Counted from the stretch's first letter, positions 51,614-61,500 are shown. The stretch is DNA of 64,000 nucleotides from Exiguobacterium sp. s48 (GCF_018617395.1 NZ_JACSKC010000004.1:48423-112422), one strand, 5' to 3'. Numbers and translations: made by a program. The notes: generated from the sequence alone by a model not told the origin.

Positions 51614-53515
51614 TTGATCCTACTGCAAGTCAATAACTTATCCAAATCCTTCGGCGTCGAGCCGATTTTAGAAAACGTCAAACTCGAAATCCAGGAAGGC
51701 GAACGCGTCGCACTCGTCGGCCGTAACGGGGCCGGTAAGTCGACGCTTTTGAAAGTCATCGCAGGTGAATATAACTATGACTCTGGGGACATCATGAAAC
51801 CAAAAGACGTCACCATCGGCTATCTCGCCCAAGACTCAGGGCTCGAATCCGACGAAACGATCTGGAACGAGATGCTCACCGTCTTCACGGACTTGATCGA
51901 GCAAGAGAAGACGCTCCGTCGCATGGAAGCTGACATGGGATCGGAACGGATCCTAAATGACTCTGCGGCTTACGAACGTCTCCTCTCCTCTTACGATGAA
52001 GAACAGCACACGTTCAAAGAGCGCGGCGGTTACCAGTATGAAGCGACCATCCGCTCGGTCCTTCACGGGATGCGCTTCTATCCGGACGACTTCGAACGTC
52101 GGATCGATACGCTCTCTGGTGGACAACGGACACGTCTCGCCTTAGCGAAGATGCTCCTTCAAAGTCCCGACCTGCTCATCTTGGACGAGCCGACGAACCA
52201 TTTGGACATCGAGACGCTTGCCTGGCTTGAGAAGTACTTGAGCGGCTATAAAGGCGCCGTCCTCATCGTCTCCCACGACCGATACTTCCTCGACCGCGTC
52301 GTCTCGGTCGTCTATGAGCTGTCACGTCACCGCAGCCGTCGCTTCGTCGGGAACTATACAAAGTATCTCGAGCAGAAGGCTGCCCTCTACGAACAAGAGA
52401 AGAAGCAGTTTGAATCGCAACAAGAAGAGATTGCCAAGATGCAGGACTTCATTCAACGAAATATCGCCCGGGCGACGACGACGAAACGGGCACAAAGTGT
52501 GCGAAAGCGTCTGGAGAAAGTCGACCGTCTCGATGCTCCGGATGGTGACGAACGCAGTGCCGTTCTCTCATTCTCCATCAAACGACAGAGCGGGAACGAT
52601 GTGTTGAGCGCGAGTGACCTCGCTATCGGGTATGAGGAACCGATTGCCCAAAATCTCCGCTTCCAGCTACAGCGCGGGGAATCCGTCGCTCTCGTCGGTC
52701 CGAACGGGGTCGGAAAGTCGACATTACTAAAAGTGTTGACGAAACAACAAGCCGCCCTTACCGGTGACATCCGTTACGGGACCGGCGTCGAAATCGGCTA
52801 CTACGATCAGGAGCAACAGAACTTGTCTGACGCGAACCGTGTCATCGATGAGATTTGGAACGACTGGCCGCTCATGCGCGAGCAAGAAGTTCGGAGTCTT
52901 CTCGGACAGTTCCTCTTCAGCGGCGATGACGTCATGAAGCGTGTACACGAACTATCCGGTGGCGAACGGGCACGCCTCACGTTGGCCAAGCTGAAGCTTG
53001 AGCAACCAAACCTGCTCATCCTAGACGAGCCGACGAACCACTTGGACCTCGACTCGAAGATGATCTTAGAGAATGCCCTTCTCGACTATCCGGGCACGAT
53101 TCTCTTCGTCTCGCACGACCGCTACTTCATCGACCGTCTCGCGACGCGTGTGCTAGAGATCACGCCGAACGGTATCGACGAGTATCTCGGGGACTACTCG
53201 TACTATGTCGAGAAGAAAGAAGAGCTCGAGGAACTCGCGCGACTCGCCCGTGAGGAGACGAAGCAGGTCGTCGTGAAAAAACAGCGCGCCGATAAAGAAC
53301 AGCAACGGGAAGAGCGCCGCATCAAACAGCGCATCGAAGAGATTGAACTGGCAATCGAGCAACATGAGAATCGTCTCGATGAGATTGAACAGTTGCTTTG
53401 TGAGCCGGACGTCTTCAACGACTTCGCCCGCGCACAAGAATTATCGACTGAATCGGATGCAGCGAAAGAATCGATCACCGCGCTTTATGCGGAATGGGAG
53501 GAACTCCATACATGA
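51614..53515 (+). CDS. ydiF: ABC-F family ribosome-associated ATPase (YdiF-like)
   Basis: A 633-aa protein with two ABC domains and no membrane part, the ABC-F group that acts on the ribosome. Domain 1 has Walker A GRNGAGKST (36-44) and signature LSGGQRTRL; domain 2 has GPNGVGKST (about 362-370) and LSGGERARL; both have LLILDEPTNHLD. The linker between them (about 240-320) is the P-site tRNA-interaction motif region, and a coiled-coil tail (about 535-630) follows. TTG start after AAAGGGG. It matches B. subtilis YdiF in place. It may aid translation or antibiotic tolerance. Confidence 0.95.
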   Translation: MILLQVNNLSKSFGVEPILENVKLEIQEGERVALVGRNGAGKSTLLKVIAGEYNYDSGDIMKPKDVTIGYLAQDSGLESDETIWNEMLTVFTDLIEQEKTLRRMEADMGSERILNDSAAYERLLSSYDEEQHTFKERGGYQYEATIRSVLHGMRFYPDDFERRIDTLSGGQRTRLALAKMLLQSPDLLILDEPTNHLDIETLAWLEKYLSGYKGAVLIVSHDRYFLDRVVSVVYELSRHRSRRFVGNYTKYLEQKAALYEQEKKQFESQQEEIAKMQDFIQRNIARATTTKRAQSVRKRLEKVDRLDAPDGDERSAVLSFSIKRQSGNDVLSASDLAIGYEEPIAQNLRFQLQRGESVALVGPNGVGKSTLLKVLTKQQAALTGDIRYGTGVEIGYYDQEQQNLSDANRVIDEIWNDWPLMREQEVRSLLGQFLFSGDDVMKRVHELSGGERARLTLAKLKLEQPNLLILDEPTNHLDLDSKMILENALLDYPGTILFVSHDRYFIDRLATRVLEITPNGIDEYLGDYSYYVEKKEELEELARLAREETKQVVVKKQRADKEQQREERRIKQRIEEIELAIEQHENRLDEIEQLLCEPDVFNDFARAQELSTESDAAKESITALYAEWEELHT

Positions 53516-53919
53516 TGCGTACCCGTGCCATGCGAATCGAGTTCATTCAAGCGTTCCTCACGGGACTCGCTTATATCGTGCCGACCGGGACCGAGTTCGT
53601 GTCTGAACTCATCCGCGGGGAGCCGACAATCGTCCCGTCTATTCTCTTTTTCTTCCTACCTGTCGTCATCGGTTTTATCATCCAGACGTGGCCTGGAATC
53701 TTGCTTAGTCTCTTCAGCGGACTACTCATGAGCACGCTCTTCATCCGGATCGTCGTCTGGCCGGTCGATGTGACCGTTCATACGTTCTATGCGCCTGGAT
53801 CGGTATGGGCCCACTTCTATGAAGAGACGCTCTTCATGTGGATCCTCGCCCTTCTTGTGTTTATCGTGAGCCGCATCAATACGTGGCATCGAGAGAATTA
53901 TCGACAACCAAAAGCGTGA
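53512..53919 (+). CDS. Hypothetical four-helix membrane protein, 135 aa
   Basis: Four hydrophobic segments (about 10-30, 40-55, 56-78 and 102-120) with short loops. The ATG at 53512 overlaps the ABC-F stop by four bases, and GGGAGG of the upstream gene serves as ribosome site. Unrecognised. A terminator-like hairpin follows. Co-transcription with the ABC-F gene is clear, but no functional link is known. Confidence 0.75.
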   Translation: MMRTRAMRIEFIQAFLTGLAYIVPTGTEFVSELIRGEPTIVPSILFFFLPVVIGFIIQTWPGILLSLFSGLLMSTLFIRIVVWPVDVTVHTFYAPGSVWAHFYEETLFMWILALLVFIVSRINTWHRENYRQPKA

Positions 53920-53930
53920 ACAGACCGTCC

Positions 53931-53958
53931 TCTTTTCGAAGGGGACGACTTTTTCATT
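53931..53958 (+). terminator. Terminator hairpin
   Basis: CGTCCTC (53933-53939) with GGGGACG (about 53941-53947) and flanking bases, then ACTTTTTC. Moderate stem. Confidence 0.6.
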
Positions 53959-53999
53959 TATGTATAAATATATTTATAGATAAGGTACTTTTTCTTAAT

Positions 54000-54028
54000 T
54001 TGTTTTTCGTTAGAGTGCGCGTTATTCT
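54000..54028 (+). promoter_or_regulatory. Sigma-A-like promoter of the DJ-1/PfpI gene
   Basis: TTGTTT (54000-54005), 17-base spacer, TATTCT (54023-54028); 45 bases before the start codon. Confidence 0.4.
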
Positions 54029-54073
54029 AGTCACGTACCGAAACCCCGGATTATTTCTTAGGAGGAATGACAG

Positions 54074-54736
54074 ATGAGTAAACATGTATTAATGGTCGTG
54101 ACGAACGCAAAAGAAATGAAGGAAGGTCATGCGACTGGAATTTGGTTATCCGAGTTCGGTGAGGCATACCTCGAGTTCAAACAACAAGGATATGACATCA
54201 CGGTCGCTAGCCCGAACGGTGGTCAATCTCCAATCGACGCACGCAGTTTAGAAGGAGAAGTACCAGCTGACATTCAAGCGACGGTTCCCCTTCTTGAAGA
54301 CACAATCGATTTGAAGACGATCACCAACTTCGATCAATTCGATGCCATCTTCATGCCAGGTGGTCACGGAACGATGTTCGACCTTCCACAAAGCGAAGCG
54401 TTGAATGTTGCGATCCGTTCACTATTTGAAGCAGGTAAAACAGTTGCTGCCGTCTGCCACGGTCCAGCTGGTCTTGTCGGTGCGACATTGTCTGACGGCA
54501 CACCACTCGTGAACGGTAAAACGATTGCGACGTTCACGGATGAAGAAGAACGTGCGACAGGTCTTGATATCTACATGCCGTTCCTACTTGAAACGCGTCT
54601 TCGTGAACTCGGTGCGAACATCGTGCTCGCAGACAACTTCACAGAAAACGTTCAAGTCGATGGAAACTTGGTGACAGGCCAAAACCCACAATCAACCGTT
54701 GCTGTCGCAAAAGCCGTCATCAACACATTAAACTAA
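54074..54736 (+). CDS. DJ-1/PfpI-family protein (Hsp31-like)
   Basis: A 220-aa protein of the class I glutamine amidotransferase-like fold. Nucleophile C128 in AAVCHGPAGLVGA with E27 (WLSEFGEAY) as its partner is the Hsp31/YhbO-type arrangement (glyoxalase III, protein deglycase or chaperone activities have been claimed). GGAGGAATG precedes the ATG. Single gene with its own promoter and a strong terminator. Stress-related role inferred from the family. Confidence 0.9.
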   Translation: MSKHVLMVVTNAKEMKEGHATGIWLSEFGEAYLEFKQQGYDITVASPNGGQSPIDARSLEGEVPADIQATVPLLEDTIDLKTITNFDQFDAIFMPGGHGTMFDLPQSEALNVAIRSLFEAGKTVAAVCHGPAGLVGATLSDGTPLVNGKTIATFTDEEERATGLDIYMPFLLETRLRELGANIVLADNFTENVQVDGNLVTGQNPQSTVAVAKAVINTLN

Positions 54737-54773
54737 TCGATTCTTTCTCGTTGCCAGTCGATAGAAGAGAATG

Positions 54774-54800
54774 ACCCGCCTGTCCAAACAGGCGGGTTTT
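54774..54800 (+). terminator. Rho-independent terminator
   Basis: ACCCGCCTGT/ACAGGCGGGT perfect ten-base stem, four-base loop, then TTTAT. Confidence 0.92.
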
Positions 54801-54820
54801 ATAGATGAGGAGGAATAAAG

Positions 54821-55105
54821 ATGATCACCATCTTAGCTCAGATTCAAGCAAAGGCTGGTCTTGGGGCAGAACTTGAGACACACTTACGTCAAGTCGTCAC
54901 CCCATCACGCGCCGAGGCAGGTTGCGTCTTCTATACGTTACATCGTGTCGAAGACAACCCCGACACGTTCGTCTTTTACGAAAAGTGGGTCGACAAGGCG
55001 GCACTCGATGCGCATATCGCCTCACCCCACTATCAAACGTATCGCCAAGAAGCAGAGCCGCTTCTCGCTAGTCGCGACGTTCAATTTTTAGAAGAGCTTA
55101 CTTAA
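54821..55105 (+). CDS. Antibiotic biosynthesis monooxygenase (ABM) domain protein
   Basis: A 94-aa dimeric alpha-beta barrel protein: ITILAQIQAKAGLGAELETH start, then CVFYTLHRVEDNPDTFVFYEKW and SPHYQTY, the family's conserved blocks. Members such as YgiN or HmoB oxidise quinols or heme, but many are unassigned. GATGAGGAGG precedes the ATG. It shares a bidirectional terminator with the convergent LysR gene. Confidence 0.9.
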   Translation: MITILAQIQAKAGLGAELETHLRQVVTPSRAEAGCVFYTLHRVEDNPDTFVFYEKWVDKAALDAHIASPHYQTYRQEAEPLLASRDVQFLEELT

Positions 55106-55113
55106 TTGAAAAA

Positions 55114-55139
55114 AGTAGGGCCCACGTGGGTCCTACTTC
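55114..55139. terminator. Bidirectional terminator
   Basis: AAGTAGGgCCCACGTGGGtCCTACTT, a near-perfect 26-base palindrome between convergent genes. Confidence 0.8.
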
Positions 55140-56001
55140 ATTTTGCATCTTGGAGCGCTCGGATGACTTGATTGATGACAGGGTCATGCTTCGACTCTGT
55201 CCGGTGCGCGAGGTAAATGACGTTCGTCGCAAAACGCTCAGGCGCCACGACTTGAACCGTTCCTCGCTCGAGTGCATGCCGAATCAAATAATTCGGCAAG
55301 ATGCTAATGCCACACTTCGATTCGATTGCCGCAAGGATGGCGTCGACGTTCGGTAGGATCATTTCCGGACGGATGTCTGGGCGTTCCCCGAACTGTGTCT
55401 GGTAGTAACGACGGATGATGGGAAGCTCCAATCCATAACTGATCCACGGCTGACGGTCCATCCAGTCTTTTAACTCGTCGGTTGGGATTTCCCAATCGTT
55501 CGGTGCCACTAACAAAAACGATTCGTCGGCAATCGGGACATATTGAATTCCTGGCTCCTCCATCCGCTTCGTCGCGATGACAAAGTCGAGCTCCCCGTCC
55601 GCCAAGCGTTTGATCAAATCTGCTGTCATCCCGAAATCTGCGATGTACTGTGCAGCATCAAGCGGCAAAGCTGGTATAATCTCATGTGTGACGAACTCGG
55701 TCGGTCCACCGAACTTGAGGACAGGACGCGGTTGCTCCCCTGAGACGTATTTCATCTCAAGCGATAATTCCTCGAGACGGTCGATCAAGCCGACCACTTG
55801 CGTGTATAGTTCCTTCCCCGCATCCGTCGGAATCATCTGACGTGGCGCTCGTGTGAAGAGGGACGTCTCGAGTTCCGCTTCGAGTGCGGCGATATGCTGG
55901 CTGACAGCCGGTTGGGTCAAAAAGCGGACACGCGCCGCTGCCGACACGGAACGTTGTTGATACACGTGGATAAAACTGCGATACCATTCAAAATCAATCA
56001 T
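55138..56001 (-). CDS. LysR-family transcriptional regulator
   Basis: A 287-aa LysR regulator. N-terminal HTH (about 1-60): FIHVYQQRSVSAAARVRFLT and QPAVSQHIAALEAELE; then the substrate-binding domain with LKFGGPTEFVTHEIIPA. AAAGGAG precedes the ATG. It is divergent from the NADPH:quinone oxidoreductase gene across about 110 AT-rich bases, the classic LysR arrangement, so that gene is its probable target. Its effector is unknown, but quinones or electrophiles are plausible. Confidence 0.93.
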   Translation of the reverse strand: MIDFEWYRSFIHVYQQRSVSAAARVRFLTQPAVSQHIAALEAELETSLFTRAPRQMIPTDAGKELYTQVVGLIDRLEELSLEMKYVSGEQPRPVLKFGGPTEFVTHEIIPALPLDAAQYIADFGMTADLIKRLADGELDFVIATKRMEEPGIQYVPIADESFLLVAPNDWEIPTDELKDWMDRQPWISYGLELPIIRRYYQTQFGERPDIRPEMILPNVDAILAAIESKCGISILPNYLIRHALERGTVQVVAPERFATNVIYLAHRTESKHDPVINQVIRALQDAK

Positions 56002-56114
56002 CTGTGTAAACTCCTTTTGTATTCGTTATCTTCAGTATAAAAGGCAGTAAATCATAAGACAAATAACGTTTAAAGGATATATCGATAAATAAATTTATAA
56101 GGAGTGGATAGTTG

Positions 56115-57098
56115 ATGAAAGCTTTATTACTACACGAACCGAACACATGGCAGACGATGCGAATCGAAGAGGTTGATACACCGACGCTTCGTTCCGGCGA
56201 GGTATTGATTGAGGGAGAATATGCAGGACTGAACCCGGTTGACTATAAAACGGCGACCAACGGCAAACCCGAATGGTCATACCCTCACGTCCTCGGGCTC
56301 GATGTCGCGGGTACAATCGCCGCTGTCGCGGATGACGTGACGAATGTACAAGTCGGTGACCGCGTCCTCTACCACAGCAACTGGAATGAATGGGGTGGCT
56401 TCGCCGAGTTCACTCGTGCCAAGGCGCACATGGTCGTCCCGATTCCAGAATCCGTCTCGTTCGCTGATGCGGTCGCCTTACCGACAGCTGGATTTACGGC
56501 GTACCAAGCCATCTTTGAGAAACTTCCGATGAATGCGATCGACACGATCCTCATTCACGCGGGTGCCGGTGGTGTCGGTGGATTTGCCATTCAACTAGCG
56601 AAGTATCTCGGGAAGCGTGTCATCACGACCGCTTCAGCGCGCAATCATGACTGGGTCAAACAGCTCGGAGCTGACGAGGCGATCGATTACAATACGGAAG
56701 ACTGGCAACAACGAGTGATGGAACTGACGAGTGGTCACGGTGTCAATGCCGTCATTGATCCCGTCGGTCGTGAGACGGCGACCGCTTCCCTCAAAGTCAT
56801 CGCCTATAACGGACACATCGCCCATATCGCCGGAGCCCCTGACATGAGTGTCATTAAACCGTTCACACGTGTCATTTCCTACCATGAGGTCGCCCTCAAT
56901 GCGATTCATCATCAACAGGACCGCGTGAGCGAGGCGAACATCGTCCGCATCGGCACGCACATGCTCGAACTGCTTGCAGCGGGCGAGATTCAACCGATGA
57001 TTCAAGAGACGATCCCATTCACGGACATCCCGAAGAAGTTGGTCGAACTCTCAGACCGACACGTCGTCGGGAAGATTGTTGCCAATTTGAAGGCATGA
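56115..57098 (+). CDS. NADPH:quinone oxidoreductase-like (zinc-independent MDR family)
   Basis: A 327-aa medium-chain dehydrogenase/reductase: GroES-like N-domain with YAGLNPVDYKTATNGK, then the Rossmann domain with ILIHAGAGGVGGFAIQLAKY (about 140-159). The zinc-ligand cysteines of alcohol dehydrogenases are missing, as in quinone oxidoreductases. The ATG at 56115 lies nine bases after AAGGAG; a TTG sits one codon before. Divergent from a LysR regulator. It probably reduces quinones or reactive enones with NADPH. Confidence 0.9.
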   Translation: MKALLLHEPNTWQTMRIEEVDTPTLRSGEVLIEGEYAGLNPVDYKTATNGKPEWSYPHVLGLDVAGTIAAVADDVTNVQVGDRVLYHSNWNEWGGFAEFTRAKAHMVVPIPESVSFADAVALPTAGFTAYQAIFEKLPMNAIDTILIHAGAGGVGGFAIQLAKYLGKRVITTASARNHDWVKQLGADEAIDYNTEDWQQRVMELTSGHGVNAVIDPVGRETATASLKVIAYNGHIAHIAGAPDMSVIKPFTRVISYHEVALNAIHHQQDRVSEANIVRIGTHMLELLAAGEIQPMIQETIPFTDIPKKLVELSDRHVVGKIVANLKA

Positions 57099-57102
57099 AA
57101 AA

Positions 57103-57138
57103 AGAGGTCAGCGTTTTGAATACGCTGGCCTCTCTTTA
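57103..57138. terminator. Bidirectional terminator
   Basis: AGAGGTCAGCG (57103-57113) with CGCTGGCCTCT (57123-57133), then CTTTAT. Confidence 0.85.
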
Positions 57139-57140
57139 TA

Positions 57141-57707
57141 TTAGAAATATCGTAACGGTTGGAATCCAATCGTGTGGAAGTCGAGCTTCGTCCCGTCCTC
57201 AGCGATGAAGAAGACAGCCTCGTTCGTATCGACGTCACGTGTGAACACCTTATAGAACGTCATCGGCTTTTCGCCATTCGTCACATAGCGTGCTTCATGT
57301 GTCGAGATGACTTGTGCGAACAGTTGCTGATCGTCGAGCTCTTCAATCAAATCATCAAACTTTGCCGCTTCTTCTTCCGTTGCCTCGCGACCCCGCTCGA
57401 TTTCATAATAAGCATCGCTCGCTTTTGTCTGTACCCCGAGATTACGATCGACGACGATCACACGCTCTGGCTCTTGATCGACGACGCTTGTGTAGCCGTA
57501 TAGTGACTCGATTAAGGTATTCTCTCCGGTCACGCGACCGATGCCCTCCAATGTGTCTTCTCCAGTCAATGACTTCACTCGTGTCTCTTCTGGCACAATT
57601 TCTTCTTGATAGGCGATATTGTAAGCGCGGATGATCTCACGTACTTGTAAGAATGTCGCAACGACGAGTAGTACGATGAGTCCTCCAATGATGATGCGTT
57701 TCGTCAT
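57141..57707 (-). CDS. Hypothetical membrane-anchored protein, 188 aa
   Basis: One N-terminal helix (about 3-22) followed by an outside domain of about 165 residues rich in acidic residues and strands. I do not recognise it. The ATG at 57707 follows GGGGGAAAT; a longer reading from 57845 overlaps tsaD and is rejected. It follows tsaD by 14 bases on the same strand, so it is the last gene of the tsa operon. Probably an envelope protein. Confidence 0.72.
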   Translation of the reverse strand: MTKRIIIGGLIVLLVVATFLQVREIIRAYNIAYQEEIVPEETRVKSLTGEDTLEGIGRVTGENTLIESLYGYTSVVDQEPERVIVVDRNLGVQTKASDAYYEIERGREATEEEAAKFDDLIEELDDQQLFAQVISTHEARYVTNGEKPMTFYKVFTRDVDTNEAVFFIAEDGTKLDFHTIGFQPLRYF

Positions 57708-57721
57708 GTCTCTATTTCCCC

Positions 57722-58744
57722 CTAGACTGTCATGCTCTCTTCTAAGGATAACCCAGGAACCGCATTCATCGCTAGTGTATCGCGCTTCCCGCGCACATAC
57801 GCGTGATGAGCCGCCACCCCGATCATGCCCGCGTTGTCCCCACATAGGTCAAGCGGTGGGATGACGAGTTGAATCCCTTCAGCTGAAGCCGCTTCTTGAA
57901 GCGCTGCGCGGAGGCCACGGTTCGCCGCGACACCACCTGCGACAAGCAATTGCTTCGCCCCTTTTTCCTTCACGGCACGAATCGCTTTCTCGACGAGCAC
58001 TTCGACGACACTCGCCTGGAAGCTCGCTGCCAAGTTTTCAGGGATAACCGGCTCGCCTCGTTGTTCCGCATTGTGTACGGCGTTGATGACCGATGACTTC
58101 AAGCCACTGAAACTGAAGTCAAAGCTACCCGGTTCGAGACGAACACGTGGAAAGTTGTACGTGTCTTTCCCGACTGCAGCCAAGCGGTCAATCGCAGGAC
58201 CTCCCGGATATGGGAGACTGAGCGTGCGTGCGACCTTATCGTACGCCTCACCCGCTGCGTCGTCACGTGTCTCCCCGATGACTTCGAAGACACCGTGTTC
58301 TGGCATATAGACGAGCTCTGTGTGTCCACCAGAGACAACGAGACAGACGAGTGGGAACTGCATCTCTTCGACGAGTTCGTTCGCGTAAATATGACCCGCA
58401 ATATGGTGGACGCCGATGAGTGGTTTTTGATGGGCAAACGCCAATGCTTTGGCCGCACTGATCCCGACGAGAAGGGCACCGACGAGACCCGGTCCTTGTG
58501 TGACCGCGACCGCATCGACATCTTCCATCGTCACGCCTGCCTCACTCAATGCATCGTCAATCACGTACGTGATCCGTTCCACATGATGACGAGACGCCAC
58601 TTCAGGGACGACGCCACCAAATCGTTTATGACTCTCGATTTGAGAAGAGACGACGTTCGACAATAACGTCTTCCCGTCTTTGACGAGCGCAACAGACGTC
58701 TCGTCACAGCTCGACTCGATCGAGAGAATCAGTGATGTGTTCAT
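57722..58744 (-). CDS. tsaD: tRNA N6-adenosine threonylcarbamoyltransferase TsaD
   Basis: A 340-aa enzyme that transfers the threonylcarbamoyl group to A37 of ANN-decoding tRNAs, with TsaB and TsaE. Markers: [13 protein letters not shown] near the start, metal ligands in [13 protein letters not shown] (H-x(3)-H), VSGGHTELV and [11 protein letters not shown]. Full length. Starts in an ATGA overlap with rimI. Essential or near-essential in most bacteria. Formerly annotated Gcp. Confidence 0.97.
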   Translation of the reverse strand: MNTSLILSIESSCDETSVALVKDGKTLLSNVVSSQIESHKRFGGVVPEVASRHHVERITYVIDDALSEAGVTMEDVDAVAVTQGPGLVGALLVGISAAKALAFAHQKPLIGVHHIAGHIYANELVEEMQFPLVCLVVSGGHTELVYMPEHGVFEVIGETRDDAAGEAYDKVARTLSLPYPGGPAIDRLAAVGKDTYNFPRVRLEPGSFDFSFSGLKSSVINAVHNAEQRGEPVIPENLAASFQASVVEVLVEKAIRAVKEKGAKQLLVAGGVAANRGLRAALQEAASAEGIQLVIPPLDLCGDNAGMIGVAAHHAYVRGKRDTLAMNAVPGLSLEESMTV

Positions 58745-59202
58745 TCTGACTCACTTCCTAACTTCGCCCAATAAATATAGGCGTCTTCATTATTATCCTG
58801 ATAGTAGCGTCTTCTCCGACCGGCTTGCATAAAACCGAACTGTTCATACAGTTTTTGCGCGCCGACGTTCGACACGCGGACTTCTAACGTCAATCCGACG
58901 AGTCCTTTCGACTTGGCGAACGCGACAAGTTCCGCTAACAATTGATTGCCGATGCCCTGTCCACGAAACTCAGGTAAGACGGCAATGTTTGTGATATGTC
59001 CTTCATCGACGATTGTCCAAACGCCGACAAACCCGACGACCCGTTTGTCATGGACCGCGACAAAATAAGCGGCCTGTTCATTTCGAAGCATCTCATTCAT
59101 GAACGCCTCTTTTGTCCACGGAATGGCGAATGACGCTTCTTCGACTTTCGTCACTTCCTCGACATCAAGCCACGTCATCCGCCGAATTTTCACGTCAGCC
59201 AT
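58741..59202 (-). CDS. rimI: Ribosomal protein alanine N-acetyltransferase RimI
   Basis: A 153-aa GNAT acetyltransferase. The acetyl-CoA loop is [16 protein letters not shown] (about 75-90, R/Q-x-x-G-x-G), with [18 protein letters not shown] in the C-terminal half. RimI acetylates the N-terminus of ribosomal protein S18. It lies between tsaB and tsaD, as in Bacillus, overlapping both by four to eight bases. Confidence 0.92.
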   Translation of the reverse strand: MADVKIRRMTWLDVEEVTKVEEASFAIPWTKEAFMNEMLRNEQAAYFVAVHDKRVVGFVGVWTIVDEGHITNIAVLPEFRGQGIGNQLLAELVAFAKSKGLVGLTLEVRVSNVGAQKLYEQFGFMQAGRRRRYYQDNNEDAYIYWAKLGSESE

Positions 59203-59851
59203 TATTTTGTCCCTCTAACCATTTCGCTTCCGCCTCGGCGAGTCGCAAATACTCCGGTTCAAACGCATGGACATCGCTCGTCTCATCGCTGAAGACGACC
59301 AAATCACTCGCACGCCCGTATCGATGGGCAGCCGGCGCCTCGATAAAGTCATATTCACTTAACACGTCACGGAACGGTTCCACGTCTCCGACGACAAGGA
59401 AGCGACCTTGACTATTCAGTCGCAACCAATCCGCGACCGAGGCGTGCTGATCGTGCGTCAGTGCCTTGTTGTGCTGATAATATCCGATATAGGCATTGCC
59501 ACGGCGCGCGTCAATCAATGAGACGACCGGCAATTCCGTATTCGGGGCTGCTGCCATGAGTTGAAGAGCGGACACGCCGATGAGTGGAAGATTAAGCGTA
59601 TAAGCGAGTGTCTTCGCCGTCGTCACTCCGATGCGAATTCCCGTATACGACCCGGGTCCTGTCGTGACAACGATGCGCTCGAGCATGTTCGGTGTCCACT
59701 TGACCGCTGCCATGAGCTGTTCAATCATCGGCATGAGTGTGACCGCATGGTTTTTTGAGACCATGACCGTCGCTTCTGCTTGAATCTCTCCAGCCTCACT
59801 TAACGCGACCGACAAACGTGTCGTCGCGGTATCAATCATCAATTGCTTCAT
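59195..59851 (-). CDS. tsaB: tRNA t6A biosynthesis protein TsaB
   Basis: A 218-aa TsaD paralogue without the metal site, the TsaB scaffold. MIDTATTRLSVALSEAG near the start and VTTGPGSYTGIRIGVTTAKT (about 64-83) are family hallmarks. It overlaps tsaE by four bases and rimI by eight, so all are co-translated. Forms the TsaBDE complex that makes t6A. Confidence 0.95.
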   Translation of the reverse strand: MKQLMIDTATTRLSVALSEAGEIQAEATVMVSKNHAVTLMPMIEQLMAAVKWTPNMLERIVVTTGPGSYTGIRIGVTTAKTLAYTLNLPLIGVSALQLMAAAPNTELPVVSLIDARRGNAYIGYYQHNKALTHDQHASVADWLRLNSQGRFLVVGDVEPFRDVLSEYDFIEAPAAHRYGRASDLVVFSDETSDVHAFEPEYLRLAEAEAKWLEGQNNG

Positions 59852-60297
59852 GCGAGCACCTCCTTGGCGATTTGAACGTAACGCTCACCCGTCGGAGCGA
59901 GTGTCAGTTTGCGTTCTTCGTCGCCGACCCGTTCAATCGTGATGGCCAAGCGTTCTTCTGGAAGAGAAGACTCGATCAAGTTCGACCACTCCACGATGGC
60001 GACACCGTCACCGTTGATATATTCCTCAAGACCGATGTCATCCCCCGTATCCTCGAGACGATAGACATCCATATGATAGAGCGGCAATCGCCCTTTGTAT
60101 TGTTTCATAATCGTGAAGGTCGGACTGTTGACGTTCCGCGTGACTCCAAGTCCTTTTGCGAATCCTTGTGTGAACGTCGTTTTGCCGGCACCGAGGTCAC
60201 CGTTTAACGTGATGACCGTCCCTGCTTCGACGAGTGTGGCCAAACGTTCTGCCACTGCCTGCGTCTCCGCCGCAGAATGCGTAATCAATGTATACAT
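59848..60297 (-). CDS. tsaE: tRNA t6A biosynthesis ATPase TsaE
   Basis: A 149-aa P-loop ATPase. Walker A is GDLGAGKTTF (about 36-45); the family motifs YHMDVYRLED and IVEWSN are present. The ATG at 60297 follows AAAGGAG; the reading from 60324 lacks one. TsaE drives cycling of the TsaBD complex. First gene of the tsaE-tsaB-rimI-tsaD operon. Confidence 0.95.
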   Translation of the reverse strand: MYTLITHSAAETQAVAERLATLVEAGTVITLNGDLGAGKTTFTQGFAKGLGVTRNVNSPTFTIMKQYKGRLPLYHMDVYRLEDTGDDIGLEEYINGDGVAIVEWSNLIESSLPEERLAITIERVGDEERKLTLAPTGERYVQIAKEVLA

Positions 60298-60364
60298 GAA
60301 TGGTTCTCCTTTTTCACTTCTCATACGTACTCATTGTACACTTCATTTTAAGCAAAAAAAAACA

Positions 60365-60382
60365 CGAAACGCTATCGTTTCG
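60365..60382 (-). terminator. Terminator of the tRNA genes
   Basis: CGAAACG-CTAT-CGTTTCG hairpin; on the - strand it is followed by TGTTTTTTTTTG. Confidence 0.85.
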
Positions 60383-60399
60383 CTATCTCATTTAAAAAT

Positions 60400-60476
<77 letters not shown>

Positions 60477-60501
60477 ACGACATATGAAATTAAATAAAAA
60501 T

Positions 60502-60578
<77 letters not shown>

Positions 60579-60717
60579 ATGGTTTGAATTGTTTCGACAT
60601 CCTCTATAATAAGCGAGACAGTTATAAAAAGCAACCATTTTCTTAATGTTTTTTCAAAAATGGAATCGGGAACAGATATAACAGCACAGACTATCAGAGA
60701 AAAGGGGCGCGACCGCC

Positions 60718-61500
60718 ATGTCCAAATGGGGAAATCGATTCAAGAAATGGTTCTTTTCGGAGATCGAAGCCGAGATCACGTTTGACCCGGCAGCACTCAT
60801 TCCGAAGCAAACCGTGACGGGTACGTTGCACGTCTCCAACCCGACAACGAATGTCGTTCGCTTACAGGAACTCACCCTGACCTTCTTGACGACGTTCAAA
60901 GACATCACCATGGAAGGAAACGAGTTCAATCGAGAAGCTGATATTCAAGAAGTCCCAATCCCACTATCGCTTGTACTAGAACCCGGTGCAAAAGAAGACG
61001 TTCCGTTTTCCTTCGAGTTGACGATGTACGCACCCTCTTCTGCCGGTGCCCCATATAGTATAGAGGCTACGTTATGGGACAAGGACATCAAACGGGTTTG
61101 GTTTGACGTGATCGAACACATCGAAATCGAACCGATGCCTGAACTGAAACGATTACTCGATGCGACCGCTCATGCCGGACTTGAGCCGATGTTCGTCCGA
61201 AACGTGATCGACCCGCTCGGGGAAGAACGTCCGTATCCATTCGTTGAAAAGTATGGATTCAAGCCGGTCGGGGAATGGGCCGATGAGTTCGAGGTCGTCA
61301 AATCGTTTTGGCGCTTGCATGAAGACGGGATCGACCTCTACTACTGGCTCGACAACATCGAGAAACAGCGAACGCTCGAATCGATGGCGACCGACGTCGA
61401 ATTACGTCATCGTTCCCTCACCTGGGAACAACTCGAGCGCGAACAGGAACAGCTCGGTCTCGGCATTCAAGATACGCTACGCAGTCACCGCTCCTCGTGA
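60718..61500 (+). CDS. spo0M: Sporulation-control protein Spo0M-like (arrestin fold)
   Basis: A 260-aa protein of the Spo0M/SpoOM family: MSKWGNRFKKWFFSEIEAEI start and AALIPKQTVTGTLHVSNPTT, then VPFSFELTMYAPSSAGAPYS, with beta-sandwich halves resembling arrestins. In B. subtilis it affects sporulation and cell wall behaviour; here a non-sporulating role is likely if the host is Exiguobacterium. AAAGGGG precedes the ATG. The stop codon lies in its terminator. A decayed copy of its 3' end is at 61908-62026. Confidence 0.92.
   Translation: MSKWGNRFKKWFFSEIEAEITFDPAALIPKQTVTGTLHVSNPTTNVVRLQELTLTFLTTFKDITMEGNEFNREADIQEVPIPLSLVLEPGAKEDVPFSFELTMYAPSSAGAPYSIEATLWDKDIKRVWFDVIEHIEIEPMPELKRLLDATAHAGLEPMFVRNVIDPLGEERPYPFVEKYGFKPVGEWADEFEVVKSFWRLHEDGIDLYYWLDNIEKQRTLESMATDVELRHRSLTWEQLEREQEQLGLGIQDTLRSHRSS

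Noticed and set aside
57141..57845. A 234-aa reading of the protein after tsaD
   Set aside because: The first 46 residues overlap tsaD out of frame, have no ribosome site and are of shadow-like composition; the ATG at 57707 has one.
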